Part shown: positions 9,769-18,248 of the stretch, in pieces
Layout of the letters: every line of letters begins with the position of its first letter
Position numbering within the stretch: position 1 is the stretch's first letter
Assembly: GCF_006088715.1 (NCBI RefSeq)
Contig: NZ_CP030772.1
Location: forward strand, 62,001-126,000
Direction: 5' to 3'
Length of the DNA: 64,000 bases
From: Streptomyces sp. YIM 121038
Lineage (GTDB): Bacteria; Actinomycetota; Actinomycetes; Streptomycetales; Streptomycetaceae
Position numbers and translations under genes: made by a program
Notes under the pieces: generated by a model
The model's database searches: none
What the model saw: the letters and a program-made list of their open reading frames with translations, nothing else
What the model was told of the DNA's origin: nothing

Positions 9769-11259
9769 CTACGCGGCCGGAGCGGCGCGCCGGACGCCTC
9801 CCAAGCGGCCCAGTCCGTGTGCGATCCGGTAGACGCCGGGCATGTCGAGCTGTCCGTTGGTTCGACGGTTCAGCACGCCCGCCTCGATCAGTTCCTCCAG
9901 CAGGAGCGGGTAGCTGGTCGGGTGGCTCGGTCCGGTCCTGACGCGGCCGACATCCGAAGTGCCCCGTGTGCTCAACTCCTGGATCCGGTCGGCCAGCTCG
10001 GCGTTCTCCCACAGGCCGAGGACCTTCTCCTCCCAGATCGGGAGTTGCTGTCCGGCCAACGGCTCCAGGGCCAGTCGGACCCACGGCATCGCCTGGTGGA
10101 GTTCGTCGGCCCGTGCGCCGCTGCACACACCGCGGCGGAGGTCGTCGTGGTGCAGCGGGCGGTCGTGCTCGGGGTGGTTGCGGCCGGTGCTCTTCAGCGC
10201 GGTGGCCAGGGCGGTGAGGAACGGGCGCGGAGTCACGGTGCCCTGGGCGTCCTGGAGCTGGCAGGACAGGTAGGTGTAGGTATAGCCCTTGCGGGCGTTG
10301 TCGCCCATGAACCGGCCGACCAGGGTGGAGAAGACGTCCTCCTGCGTCTTCGGGTCGCAGCCGAGTTCGGTGGGGGCGAGGAACCTGCCGTCCCCGGACT
10401 GGACCCAGGTGGGCCAGGCCGCGCGGAAGGCAGCCGCTTCGGTGCTGTCGTGGTTTCCCAGGAGGTGGAAGAACAGGCCGTACAGGGCGGTCCTGCTCGT
10501 ACGGCCAAGGTAGTCGGTCCGGCCCCAGAAGAGGTCGGCGGCGCGTGCGGTCAGGAAGGCGCGTTCGGCGCGGGGGACGCCGGTCAGGGCTCCGTCCAGC
10601 ATGTCCGGGCGGATGAAGATCTTCGTGCGGAGCCGGGTGGTGTGCCGGGACAGGGTGAGGGAGAGGTTGAGCATTCCGGAGGCGAGGTGTTCGGCCTGGG
10701 CGCGGTCGGGGTGGAGCTGGTCGAGGGCGTCGAACAGGACGAGCCGGACGGTGTCGGCGGCACGTGCGGCCCCTTCCAGCTCTGCCAGGGAGCGCTCGAC
10801 GGCCCCGGGGTTGCGGACCAGCCAGTCGACGCGCTCGGTCCAGGTGGTCAGGGCGGCAAGGTCGGGGACGCCGAAGGCGGTCAGGGCGACGGCGCTCCAC
10901 AAGGCGGTCGGCTGTACGCCCAATCCGGTCAGGGCGTGCAGTTCCCCGGCGGACGGTTGGAAGGTGTTGGGGTGGGCGCTGAAGCCGGTGACCGGTTCGG
11001 TTCGCTCCAGCCGGGGCATGCGGTACTCCCGGGCGGCGACCGCGCGCAGTTGCGGATCGGTCAGGGCCCGGGCCCAGAAGGTCTTGCCCTGGCCCGTCGA
11101 TCCGCGCACTACGGTGCTGTCCGCGTACAGGGCCGCCCGGTGGGTGTTGGGGGTGTACATCATCGGGACGGAGAGCGAGGGCGTGTCTGCGGCGAGGGCT
11201 GCGGACAGAGCGTCGTGCAGCAGCGTCCGGTAGTCCGCGACGGAGAGGGTGTGGGACAT
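9769..11259 (-). CDS. P-loop ATPase of uncertain role
   Basis: The 496-aa protein is read from the ATG at 11259, which follows AGGAAGGACACC; the longer in-frame reading has no ribosome site. Walker A is GSTGQGKT (53-60), and a Walker B-like LVLFDALDQL lies about 100 residues later. The remainder is helical with a winged-helix-like C-terminus. It resembles stand-alone STAND/KAP or Sll1717-type P-loop ATPases, several of which are found with mobile elements or defence loci. I cannot name it. It is convergent with operon 1 and driven by the shared promoter at 11343-11371. Confidence 0.75.
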   Translation of the reverse strand: MSHTLSVADYRTLLHDALSAALAADTPSLSVPMMYTPNTHRAALYADSTVVRGSTGQGKTFWARALTDPQLRAVAAREYRMPRLERTEPVTGFSAHPNTFQPSAGELHALTGLGVQPTALWSAVALTAFGVPDLAALTTWTERVDWLVRNPGAVERSLAELEGAARAADTVRLVLFDALDQLHPDRAQAEHLASGMLNLSLTLSRHTTRLRTKIFIRPDMLDGALTGVPRAERAFLTARAADLFWGRTDYLGRTSRTALYGLFFHLLGNHDSTEAAAFRAAWPTWVQSGDGRFLAPTELGCDPKTQEDVFSTLVGRFMGDNARKGYTYTYLSCQLQDAQGTVTPRPFLTALATALKSTGRNHPEHDRPLHHDDLRRGVCSGARADELHQAMPWVRLALEPLAGQQLPIWEEKVLGLWENAELADRIQELSTRGTSDVGRVRTGPSHPTSYPLLLEELIEAGVLNRRTNGQLDMPGVYRIAHGLGRLGGVRRAAPAA

Positions 11260-11342
11260 GGTGTCCTTCCTGTTGCCGCTGCATCCGTCAACCAGGTCTG
11301 TCAGCAGCGGTGTTGAGGGGCCGGTCCGGCGGCCGTTACGTA

Positions 11343-11371
11343 AAACTACATCACTGAATTGCATTACGCAA
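11343..11371 (-). promoter_or_regulatory. Shared array promoter P1
   Basis: On the minus strand: -35 TTGCGT (11371-11366) preceded by GGGGTA, 17-bp spacer, -10 TAGTTT (11348-11343). It points at the ATPase gene 84 bp away. It is one of eleven copies with the same -35, upstream GGGTA and exact spacing. Confidence 0.75.
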
Positions 11372-11626
11372 TACCCCTTCAAGGTGATCTGTCGTCCGTT
11401 CGGCTGCCCGGCGGGCACGGGAGAAAGACCCGGAACCGAAGAGGACGCCTGAAGGCGGCACCAGGACGCGGGGCTACCGCCGCGGTCGCCTCAGCGACGC
11501 CGCGATGAAGGCGTGCGCACCTGTCGCAGCGCAGGTCGCTGAGTCCTTGTCGCATCACCGAAGAGGCACTGGCACTGGCCAAAGGGGGGCCGGTAGGGCC
11601 GGGATTCAGAAAACTCTCCGACTGCA

Positions 11627-11663
11627 TGTCACACGGATGGCTGGAATCACACCTCTATGGGCA
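11627..11663 (+). promoter_or_regulatory. Shared upstream motif of transfer operon 2
   Basis: This is the second copy of the TGTCACACGG...ACACCTCTAYGGGCA block found at 42-78, with the same 23-base spacing from TGTCAC to TAYGGG. It lies about 80 bp before the ATG of the coupling-protein operon and suggests coordinated control of both transfer operons. Confidence 0.5.
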
Positions 11664-11745
11664 TCCGCGCTCCTCCCCCTCTCCGGAGTTTCGACATGCA
11701 CCCTCTGCTCCCCCTTCCCGCCGTTCCGGTCATCGGAGCCGCCCG

Positions 11746-12273
11746 ATGAATACGAACGACGTCATCGACCGGCTCATCGAGGTCGCGCAGGACCTGCCCG
11801 CCTACGGAGAGGCCAGCGTGGCGTGGGTGACCGGCCATGCGGGACTGCTGCTGCTCGTGCCCGTGGCTTTCGCCGGAGTCGCCCTGGCCCTTTCCGTGGC
11901 GCGTCGTCGCTTCGGCCGCGGGCCCCTGGGTAATCGGCAGGCCTTCGAAGTACTGCCGACCACGGGCTTCGACCCCGTGCTTGAGGATGTCCTGCGCTTC
12001 GCCAAGCAGTTGGCCCAGGCTCAGCGGAGCGTCTCACGCTGGGCCTTCACCCCCGTGCGAGGGACCGCGGTGCGCGTGCGGCTGCTGTCGAAGGGCGGGC
12101 TGCTGACCATGCGGGTCGAGGGCCCTGCCCGCGCCGCTGAGGTCTTCCGGCGCCAGGGCTACCGGCAGTGCGAGATGCGCGCGGTCGGCGCTGCGCACGC
12201 CGAGTCCGAGCGACCCGAGATCCGTCTGGGCGTCGGCCTTGACGCCGATGCGCCGACCGCCCTGGCGGCGTGA
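11746..12273 (+). CDS. Small bitopic membrane protein, first gene of transfer operon 2
   Basis: The product is 175 aa from the ATG at 11746. A hydrophobic helix lies at about 27-48, followed by a cytoplasmic alpha/beta domain of about 110 residues. I know of no family match. Gene position 18 bp before the coupling-protein gene suggests it could be an adaptor or membrane partner of that ATPase. The ribosome site is weak (CGGAGCC). Confidence 0.65.
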   Translation: MNTNDVIDRLIEVAQDLPAYGEASVAWVTGHAGLLLLVPVAFAGVALALSVARRRFGRGPLGNRQAFEVLPTTGFDPVLEDVLRFAKQLAQAQRSVSRWAFTPVRGTAVRVRLLSKGGLLTMRVEGPARAAEVFRRQGYRQCEMRAVGAAHAESERPEIRLGVGLDADAPTALAA

Positions 12274-12291
12274 CCCCCGAAGGAGGCTGTG

Positions 12292-14670
12292 ATGCGTAAG
12301 AAGAAGTCCCCCGGGGGCCACGGGCGGGGCCCCCGCAGGCCCAGGCCCCGCAAGGACCAGCCCACGCAGTTCTTCGCCCGGGCCGAGCTGGCCCTCGCCC
12401 TGCCGGATCACCTCGCGCTGCGCGAGGTGCCGCTCAAGCCAGATCCGCTGGAGGCCGTCGCTGCGGCTGTCGCCGATGTACGCGAGGACCTCGGCGAGCG
12501 CGCAGACATCGTCTTGGACCTGGTGCCGATCTCACCGGCCAAGGTGGGGCGGCGGCGGAACCAGCTGCTGGCGCGTGCGCGCCGCGATCCGGGCAGCATG
12601 CCGGCGATACCGGGCATGCCTCAGCAGGGCACCCGCGGCAGCGGCTTCGCCCAGCTGGCGTCCCTGGGCAGCGAGATCGCCGCCGAGCTGCGGGGCCCGC
12701 AGGGCCGTGGTGGCCAGCGGCCGGTGCAGCGTCAGCGCATGCCGAGCATCTCCGACGTCAAGGCGGCCATGGGGAAGTTCGCTCCGGGGGCGGACCCCGT
12801 GTTCGCGCTGCAACTGCTCGTCCGGACCTGCTCCTCCGACCCTTCGCGGCCGCGGATGCTGCTGGAGCAGATCATGGCGACGCTCGAGGGCTGGGCAGGC
12901 GACAACTACTTGCGTCCGGTCGGTGTGAACCTCTTGGTGACCCGGTTGCGCGCGGACTCGCGGCTGTACCGGCGCAACTTCGACCGCCGGTTCACCACCG
13001 GCGAGTTCGCTCCGCGGCGCCGCAGCTGGGTGACGGGTGCGGAGATCGCCGGTCTGCTCAAGCCCGCCACGAAGCACAACCTGGCGGCGAACGTAGCGCG
13101 CTCCGGTGGCGTAGTGCCCCCGCCGCCGCCGAGTCTGCCGACCTGGAACGGCCAGGTTGACCTGCTGCCCCTGGGCTGGGTGGCCAAGCCGGGCGGCGGT
13201 GAGCGGCTGGCCGGACTCCCGCTGGCATACCTCCTCTTCGGGCTGTTTCTTGGTAAAGCGGGCTACGGCAAGACCGAGATGAGCCTGGTGCAGGCCATCG
13301 CGCTCGCCCACAACGGGCACGGGACCCTGTTCCTGGACCCGCACGGCGACGGCTGGCAGCGGGCGCGCCCCTACCTGGCTCACCCGCAGCTCGCGCCGCG
13401 GCTGTGGGAGATCGACCTGACCTCGCCCGACCTCGACGCGATGGTGGGCAGCTGGAACCCGTTGTCCATGGAGGACCGCGGGGAGTCGGAGATCCCCGAC
13501 ATCGTCAACGCGATCGTCACCGGATTCGCCAGCGCGCTGAACTGGTCCGACAGCGCTGGCCGAGCCAAGACGATCCTCACCCGGTCCGTGGAGACCCTGG
13601 CCCGCCTGTCGTGGATCCTCTCCCAGGCAGGCAGGCCCGACCTGGCACCGACGATCTTCCAGATCCGCACGCTGCTCAACGATGAGGTGTGGCGCGACGC
13701 GATCGTGCCGTACCTGCCCAAGACGCTGCGCGACTTCTGGGTGCACACCTACCCGAAGTACTCCAACGAGGCCACCCCGGTTGTCACCAACATCATTGAG
13801 CGGCTGGACAGTTCCAACAGCCTCAAGGGCTTCCTGGGGTCGTCGCTGAGCACGTACGACATCCGCCGCGCCATGGACACCGGGAAGATCGTTTTCGTGT
13901 GCCCGTCCGGCACCGGCGACACCGACCGCATCGTGAGCTGCTTGTTGATTTACGACCTGTTCCGGGCCGGCCTGGCGCGGCGCACCATGCCTGTGGCGGA
14001 CCGCAGGGACTTCTACGTGTTCATCGACGAACTCACTGCGGTTGACGGCGCGGCCAAGGGCACGTTGGCCGCGATCGCCGAGCAGCTGAGGAAGTACAAG
14101 GTCAAGCTGCTGGCGATGACGCAGATGTCGCAGCGCCTGTCCCCGACGACACGGCAGGGCTTGCTTCAGAACTTGTCGATCTTGTCCACGACAGCCAGCG
14201 ACATCGACGAGGCGCAGCTGGTCACGCGCAGGTGGGGCAAGCAGGTCGCCCCGGACACGGTCTCGCAGTTGCAGCGCTACCACTACGTCATGTCCGTCAC
14301 CCTCGACGGCGGGCAGAGTGACCCCTTCCGGGTGCGCGGCGCGAGCGTCGAGGAGTTGTACGGCGACTACCTGCGCCAGGACGACGTCCATCGCTTGGAC
14401 ACCGCGGTCAATGCGAACCTGCGCCGGCGCCCGGTGCGGGACATCCTCGACGACCTCGGCCGCCTCGACACCCGTCTCCGGCTGTTCCTGGCGACACTGT
14501 CGCCCCCGCCTCCGGATGACGACGGCGATCCGGGCCCGGAGGAACCGCCGGTCGCCGAGGGCCCGGAACCGCCTGACGACGACCCGGGCCCGCCGACGGA
14601 GCAGGAACCGGAGCCGGCGCCCGACAACGTCACCTTCCTCATCAAGAACCAGGGATCACGAGTCGGATGA
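12292..14670 (+). CDS. Type IV coupling protein / TraD-VirD4-HerA-like ATPase
   Basis: The 792-aa membrane-associated motor should deliver the relaxosome DNA to the channel. Walker A is GKAGYGKT (about 321-328), the Walker B region is FYVFIDELTA (about 574-583), and a downstream sensor stretch reads LLAMTQMSQRL. The N-terminus is very basic and the C-terminal 60 residues are acidic and Pro-rich, a common partner-binding feature of coupling proteins. AGGAGG (12281-12286) favours the ATG at 12292 over the GTG just before it. It overlaps the next gene by ATGA. Confidence 0.85.
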   Translation: MRKKKSPGGHGRGPRRPRPRKDQPTQFFARAELALALPDHLALREVPLKPDPLEAVAAAVADVREDLGERADIVLDLVPISPAKVGRRRNQLLARARRDPGSMPAIPGMPQQGTRGSGFAQLASLGSEIAAELRGPQGRGGQRPVQRQRMPSISDVKAAMGKFAPGADPVFALQLLVRTCSSDPSRPRMLLEQIMATLEGWAGDNYLRPVGVNLLVTRLRADSRLYRRNFDRRFTTGEFAPRRRSWVTGAEIAGLLKPATKHNLAANVARSGGVVPPPPPSLPTWNGQVDLLPLGWVAKPGGGERLAGLPLAYLLFGLFLGKAGYGKTEMSLVQAIALAHNGHGTLFLDPHGDGWQRARPYLAHPQLAPRLWEIDLTSPDLDAMVGSWNPLSMEDRGESEIPDIVNAIVTGFASALNWSDSAGRAKTILTRSVETLARLSWILSQAGRPDLAPTIFQIRTLLNDEVWRDAIVPYLPKTLRDFWVHTYPKYSNEATPVVTNIIERLDSSNSLKGFLGSSLSTYDIRRAMDTGKIVFVCPSGTGDTDRIVSCLLIYDLFRAGLARRTMPVADRRDFYVFIDELTAVDGAAKGTLAAIAEQLRKYKVKLLAMTQMSQRLSPTTRQGLLQNLSILSTTASDIDEAQLVTRRWGKQVAPDTVSQLQRYHYVMSVTLDGGQSDPFRVRGASVEELYGDYLRQDDVHRLDTAVNANLRRRPVRDILDDLGRLDTRLRLFLATLSPPPPDDDGDPGPEEPPVAEGPEPPDDDPGPPTEQEPEPAPDNVTFLIKNQGSRVG

Positions 14671-15710
14671 GCACACTGATCGAGCACGAGCCACTGGACC
14701 AGCCGGTACGGACTCTCAGTTTCCACTCCGTTGCCAAGGCGGCTCTGGAACTGCTCTACCAGCACCGCATCATGACCACGGCCCAGCTGCACCAGCTTCT
14801 CACTCCGGCTGCCCGCGGTTCCTCCTACCTGCGCCGACAGCTGGCGGCGCTCGAAGAGGGCGGCCTCGTCCAGCGACTGCGGGCTCAGGGGCAGGCCGGT
14901 GGCGGCCACTCCTTCAACCGGCCGTACGTGTGGTTTCTGACCGACGCGGGCGCCGACGCGGTGGAACAGGCGGCTGAGGTCCTGGCCCGCCGCTACCGGG
15001 TGACGCCCGAGTCGGCGGCCAGCACACGCCAGGCTCACACTCTGGCCGTCAACGAGGTGGGGATCGCGTTCGTCACGCACGCGCGGCGGCTCGGCCACGA
15101 CTGCACCCCGCTCTCGTGGACGCCCGAGGTCGCCCACCGCATCCGCGACGGGCAGCAGCGCCGGTTCGAGGACGACCACGTCATCTCCGATGCCGTCCTG
15201 CACTACGTGCACGTCGGCCGCGGCGCGCGCACGATGCTCAACCTGTTCATCGAGCTCGACCGGGCCACCATGACCGCGGCCGAGCTCGCCCGGAAGGTGT
15301 CCGCGTACGGGCGCCTGTACGAGTTCGTGCCGCAGCACCCCAACCGTGCCCGGCGTTCCGCCGCCTCGACGCGGCCCGCGTGGCAGCACACCTATCCCGC
15401 CTTTCCGCGCCTGCTGATCGTCCTCGACGGCGCGCCCGGCCCCACCCTGGCCAAGCGGCTCGCCGACCGGACCGAGGACCTGTACACGCTGACGCGGGCC
15501 GACCCGCGTCTGGCCCGCCTCGCACGGCAGTTGTCCATCGGCGTCACGACGCTTCAACAGCTGCGTGTGCAGGGACCGTTCGGATCGATCTTCACGCCGC
15601 TGCTGCGCGGCACGCCCGAGGAACGGCATCCCCCGACCGACATGCTCCTGCGCCGTCCCGATGCCCCAGCACCCGCTCGGCATCCGCCAGCCCCGTCAGC
15701 GCCCCGCTGA
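14667..15710 (+). CDS. Replication-relaxation family protein
   Basis: The 347-aa protein opens with a winged-helix domain: ALELLYQHRIMTTAQLHQLL, then SYLRRQLAALEEGGLVQRL. A domain with conserved charged positions (AHTLAVNEVG, then FEDDHVISDAVL) follows. This is the arrangement of the replication-relaxation (MobC-like) family found next to coupling proteins on Gram-positive mobile elements. The family is thought to act in plasmid replication or relaxosome function. ATG overlaps the previous stop. Confidence 0.75.
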   Translation: MSTLIEHEPLDQPVRTLSFHSVAKAALELLYQHRIMTTAQLHQLLTPAARGSSYLRRQLAALEEGGLVQRLRAQGQAGGGHSFNRPYVWFLTDAGADAVEQAAEVLARRYRVTPESAASTRQAHTLAVNEVGIAFVTHARRLGHDCTPLSWTPEVAHRIRDGQQRRFEDDHVISDAVLHYVHVGRGARTMLNLFIELDRATMTAAELARKVSAYGRLYEFVPQHPNRARRSAASTRPAWQHTYPAFPRLLIVLDGAPGPTLAKRLADRTEDLYTLTRADPRLARLARQLSIGVTTLQQLRVQGPFGSIFTPLLRGTPEERHPPTDMLLRRPDAPAPARHPPAPSAPR

Positions 15711-15781
15711 CCTGCTCCGCACCATCCCCCGTGCGGCCAGGCGCCCACCGTCTGACCGCTCCCTGAGAGGAGGCTCCGCCG

Positions 15782-17113
15782 ATGACTGTCACCGTTGAGG
15801 AATCCCTGGCCCCCGGGCCTTCCACTCTGGCCCTGGCCGAGGCTCTGGAGAGCTCTGAGCAACTACGCCAGAGGCGCTTTGAGCTGCTGCCGATGCGCGG
15901 CTCGGTCTACACCGACGTGCAGGGACGCGGTCCGGGCCCGAGTACCAGCCCGGAGGGCCTCGCCGATCTGATCACATCGATCTCCACGGTCGGTGTTCTC
16001 CACCCCGTCCTGGTCGAGGAACTGCCCGGTCCCCAGGGTCAGGTTCAGCGGCGCCTGGTCATCGGTGAACGCCGCTACCGTGCCTGCCGCTGGGGCGCGG
16101 TCAACCAGCCGGACAACCCGCGCTTCGAGAAACTGCCCGCTGTCATCTGCCCCGGCCCGATCAGCGACGAAGACCGCCGTACCTGGCAGTTGGTGGAGAA
16201 CCTCGCCCGCGAGGACCTCCAGCCCGGGGAACTCGCCAAGGCGCTGCTGCTGGAGCGCAGCGCGATCCTGCGCACCCAGCTCCACAACGCCGACATCGAG
16301 GTGAGCGAGGACGTCCAGCGCCTGGAGGACCCCGTCGCCCGGTTCGAGGCCCTGGAGAAGCTGCGCGGCAGCGACGCGAACCTCGCCGCACCCTGGAACC
16401 TCGTGCTGCGCCGCCTGGGGCTGCAGATCACCCCGCGGCGGGCCCGCGAGGTGGTGGCCGCCTTCCGGACTCTGCCGCGCGAGCTGTCGGCGGACATGGA
16501 CCAGCACCAGGTCGCGCTGGCCGCCCGGACCAACCTGGCCCGCCTCAGCCGCGGCCGCCGCGAGGCCGCCGCCGAGCTGTGGCAGGCCGTCAAGCGGCTG
16601 GGGCGCACCGACCTGCTGTCGGCCGCCACCCGGGCCCAGGCCACCAACCCGGATATGCCGGCCGACGCCGCCGCCAACGCCGCGGTGACCGCTCACGAGC
16701 AGGCCAACGCCGAACGCGCCGCGACTCTCTCCCGGGCATCTGTCCCAGACGCCCAGGAGCCGGACGGCAGCCCGAACCGACTCGCACCCCACGCCGACGC
16801 CCCGGACACCCCGACCGGCTTCGGCGACAACGAAGTCCCGCTCTCGGACGCCTACACCGAGCAGCGCGAACCTCACATCCGCACGGATGAGTCCGGCCCG
16901 GGCGACCCTCCGCAGGAACCGGCGGACGAAGGCGAGCTGGATGAGATCCCCGAGCCCGTCGACCCGCCGGTCCTTGCCGCGGCCCTGGAGGGACTGCGTG
17001 CCCTGAACGCCCAGTTGGCCGAGGGCCGCTCCCTGCACCGGTTCGACGCCGGCTCGCTCCGCATGCTGCTGACCGACCTCCAGCGCCACACCAGCACCGA
17101 AAGGACCGTCTGA
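15782..17113 (+). CDS. ParB-like partition/nuclease-fold protein
   Basis: The 443-aa protein has a ParB N-terminal domain at about 35-160: SPEGLADLITSISTVGVLHP, then the family signature GERRYRACRWG and WQLVENLAREDLQPGELA. A helical region with an HTH-like segment follows, then a long acidic linker and a short C-terminal helical domain. It probably binds DNA and acts in plasmid maintenance. No ParA is adjacent, so the partner may be elsewhere. AGGAGG precedes the ATG at 15782. The next gene overlaps by one base. Confidence 0.8.
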   Translation: MTVTVEESLAPGPSTLALAEALESSEQLRQRRFELLPMRGSVYTDVQGRGPGPSTSPEGLADLITSISTVGVLHPVLVEELPGPQGQVQRRLVIGERRYRACRWGAVNQPDNPRFEKLPAVICPGPISDEDRRTWQLVENLAREDLQPGELAKALLLERSAILRTQLHNADIEVSEDVQRLEDPVARFEALEKLRGSDANLAAPWNLVLRRLGLQITPRRAREVVAAFRTLPRELSADMDQHQVALAARTNLARLSRGRREAAAELWQAVKRLGRTDLLSAATRAQATNPDMPADAAANAAVTAHEQANAERAATLSRASVPDAQEPDGSPNRLAPHADAPDTPTGFGDNEVPLSDAYTEQREPHIRTDESGPGDPPQEPADEGELDEIPEPVDPPVLAAALEGLRALNAQLAEGRSLHRFDAGSLRMLLTDLQRHTSTERTV

Positions 17114-18246
17114 TGCCCGTCTCCCTGCCCATGCCCGGAGTCGGCGGACCGGTGCCAGCCCCCGCATCCGGCTGCGACTGCAACAACTGCCCGTTCTTTA
17201 TGGACAACCCGCAGGCCGTCGAACCCGTCTGCTCGGGCTGCACCTCCAGCTGCGAGTACTGCGGCTGCGCCCGAGCCGAGGACCCGGCCCCCGGCAGCGA
17301 GTCGGCCCTGGCCTGCACCCGCTGCCCCATCCGCTGCGGCACCCGGCCCGACCGGGAGGCGTGGATGCGGGACATCGGCGGCACGATGCACTTCACCGGA
17401 CTGCGCGTGCCCGGCACCCTCCCCGACCTTCCCCTGTTCACCCCGCAGGTGGACGGGCACGACGTGCGCACGCTCGACGCCCAGCTCACCTGGCCCGCCT
17501 ACGCACTCGGGCTGCGCCGCGTAATCAGTCCCAAGACGCACAAGATGTTCCCGCGCTGGGAAGGCAAAACCGCCCGTCAGTTCCTGGACCTGCACCCCGA
17601 GCAGAAGGCCGTCCTCAGCGGATACGCGGAGGACCCGCTGGTGGAGGCCTACTGGACTCGGCGCAGGGCCGACGGATTCGCCGACATGCTCGCCGCCCAG
17701 GAGTGGGACCTCGTGCTCACCCCGAACGCGTCGATGTATTTCAACCAGCCGCGCGCCGAGAACCTGATCAACATGCGGCGCAACCTCATGCTCGCCTCCG
17801 AGCTGTCCGCCGCCGGCGTTACCGCGGTTCCCAACATTTACTGGCTGCGCTTGGAAGACCTGGACCGCTACCTCGACTGGCTGGACGAATCCCCCAAGCT
17901 CCCGCCCGCCCTCGCCATGAACCTGCAGACCTTCCGCACCCAGGCCGACTGGGAGGAGATGGCGGTGCCCGGGCTGACCTACCTGGCCGCCACCCTCCCG
18001 TCCGACCTGCCCATGGTCCTCACCGGGGCAAGCCGCGCCGACCGGATCGCCACCCTCAAGGCGCTCTTCCCCGGACGGCTCCACCTGATCAGCCAGAACC
18101 CGCTGCAGTACGCCCGCCACGGCGCCGTCATGACGGAGGACGGGCGTGTCGACACCCACGCCCGCACCGAGGACCTGTTCACCGCCAACGTCCGCTTCTA
18201 CGCGGGGCTCGCCGACGGCACGATCACCCCCCGGAACGAGGCCTAA
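17113..18246 (+). CDS. DUF4417-like protein with Cys-rich N-terminus
   Basis: The first 100 residues of this 377-aa protein contain many Cys (CDCNNCPFF, CSGCTSSCEYCGCA, CTRCPIRC), which suggests zinc or Fe-S clusters. The C-terminal half carries a pattern resembling the phage/plasmid DUF4417 family: TPNASMYFNQPR, RRNLMLASEL and AAGVTAVPNIYW. The catalytic role of that family is unknown to me. The ATG overlaps the ParB stop and the first amidoligase begins 3 bp after its stop, so it belongs to the same operon. Confidence 0.6.
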   Translation: MPVSLPMPGVGGPVPAPASGCDCNNCPFFMDNPQAVEPVCSGCTSSCEYCGCARAEDPAPGSESALACTRCPIRCGTRPDREAWMRDIGGTMHFTGLRVPGTLPDLPLFTPQVDGHDVRTLDAQLTWPAYALGLRRVISPKTHKMFPRWEGKTARQFLDLHPEQKAVLSGYAEDPLVEAYWTRRRADGFADMLAAQEWDLVLTPNASMYFNQPRAENLINMRRNLMLASELSAAGVTAVPNIYWLRLEDLDRYLDWLDESPKLPPALAMNLQTFRTQADWEEMAVPGLTYLAATLPSDLPMVLTGASRADRIATLKALFPGRLHLISQNPLQYARHGAVMTEDGRVDTHARTEDLFTANVRFYAGLADGTITPRNEA

Positions 18247-18248
18247 CC

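Larger units (their letters stand above)
11260..11745. other. Divergent intergenic region, no gene seen
   Basis: About 485 bases hold the leftward shared promoter (11343-11371) for the ATPase and the rightward transfer-operon motif (11627-11663). The AT-rich patch around 11335-11385 stands out. I see no convincing coding frame between them. Confidence 0.6.

Noticed and set aside
12532..14391. Long minus-strand open frame opposite the coupling protein
   Set aside because: The product is His/Val/Arg/Gly-rich with no motifs, and it lies wholly opposite a gene with clear ATPase motifs. It is a high-GC shadow frame. The same reasoning removes 1353-3449(-), 3546-5147(-), 6284-7888(-), 39027-40757(-), 46971-48722(-), 51409-53472(-) and 60404-61897(-).
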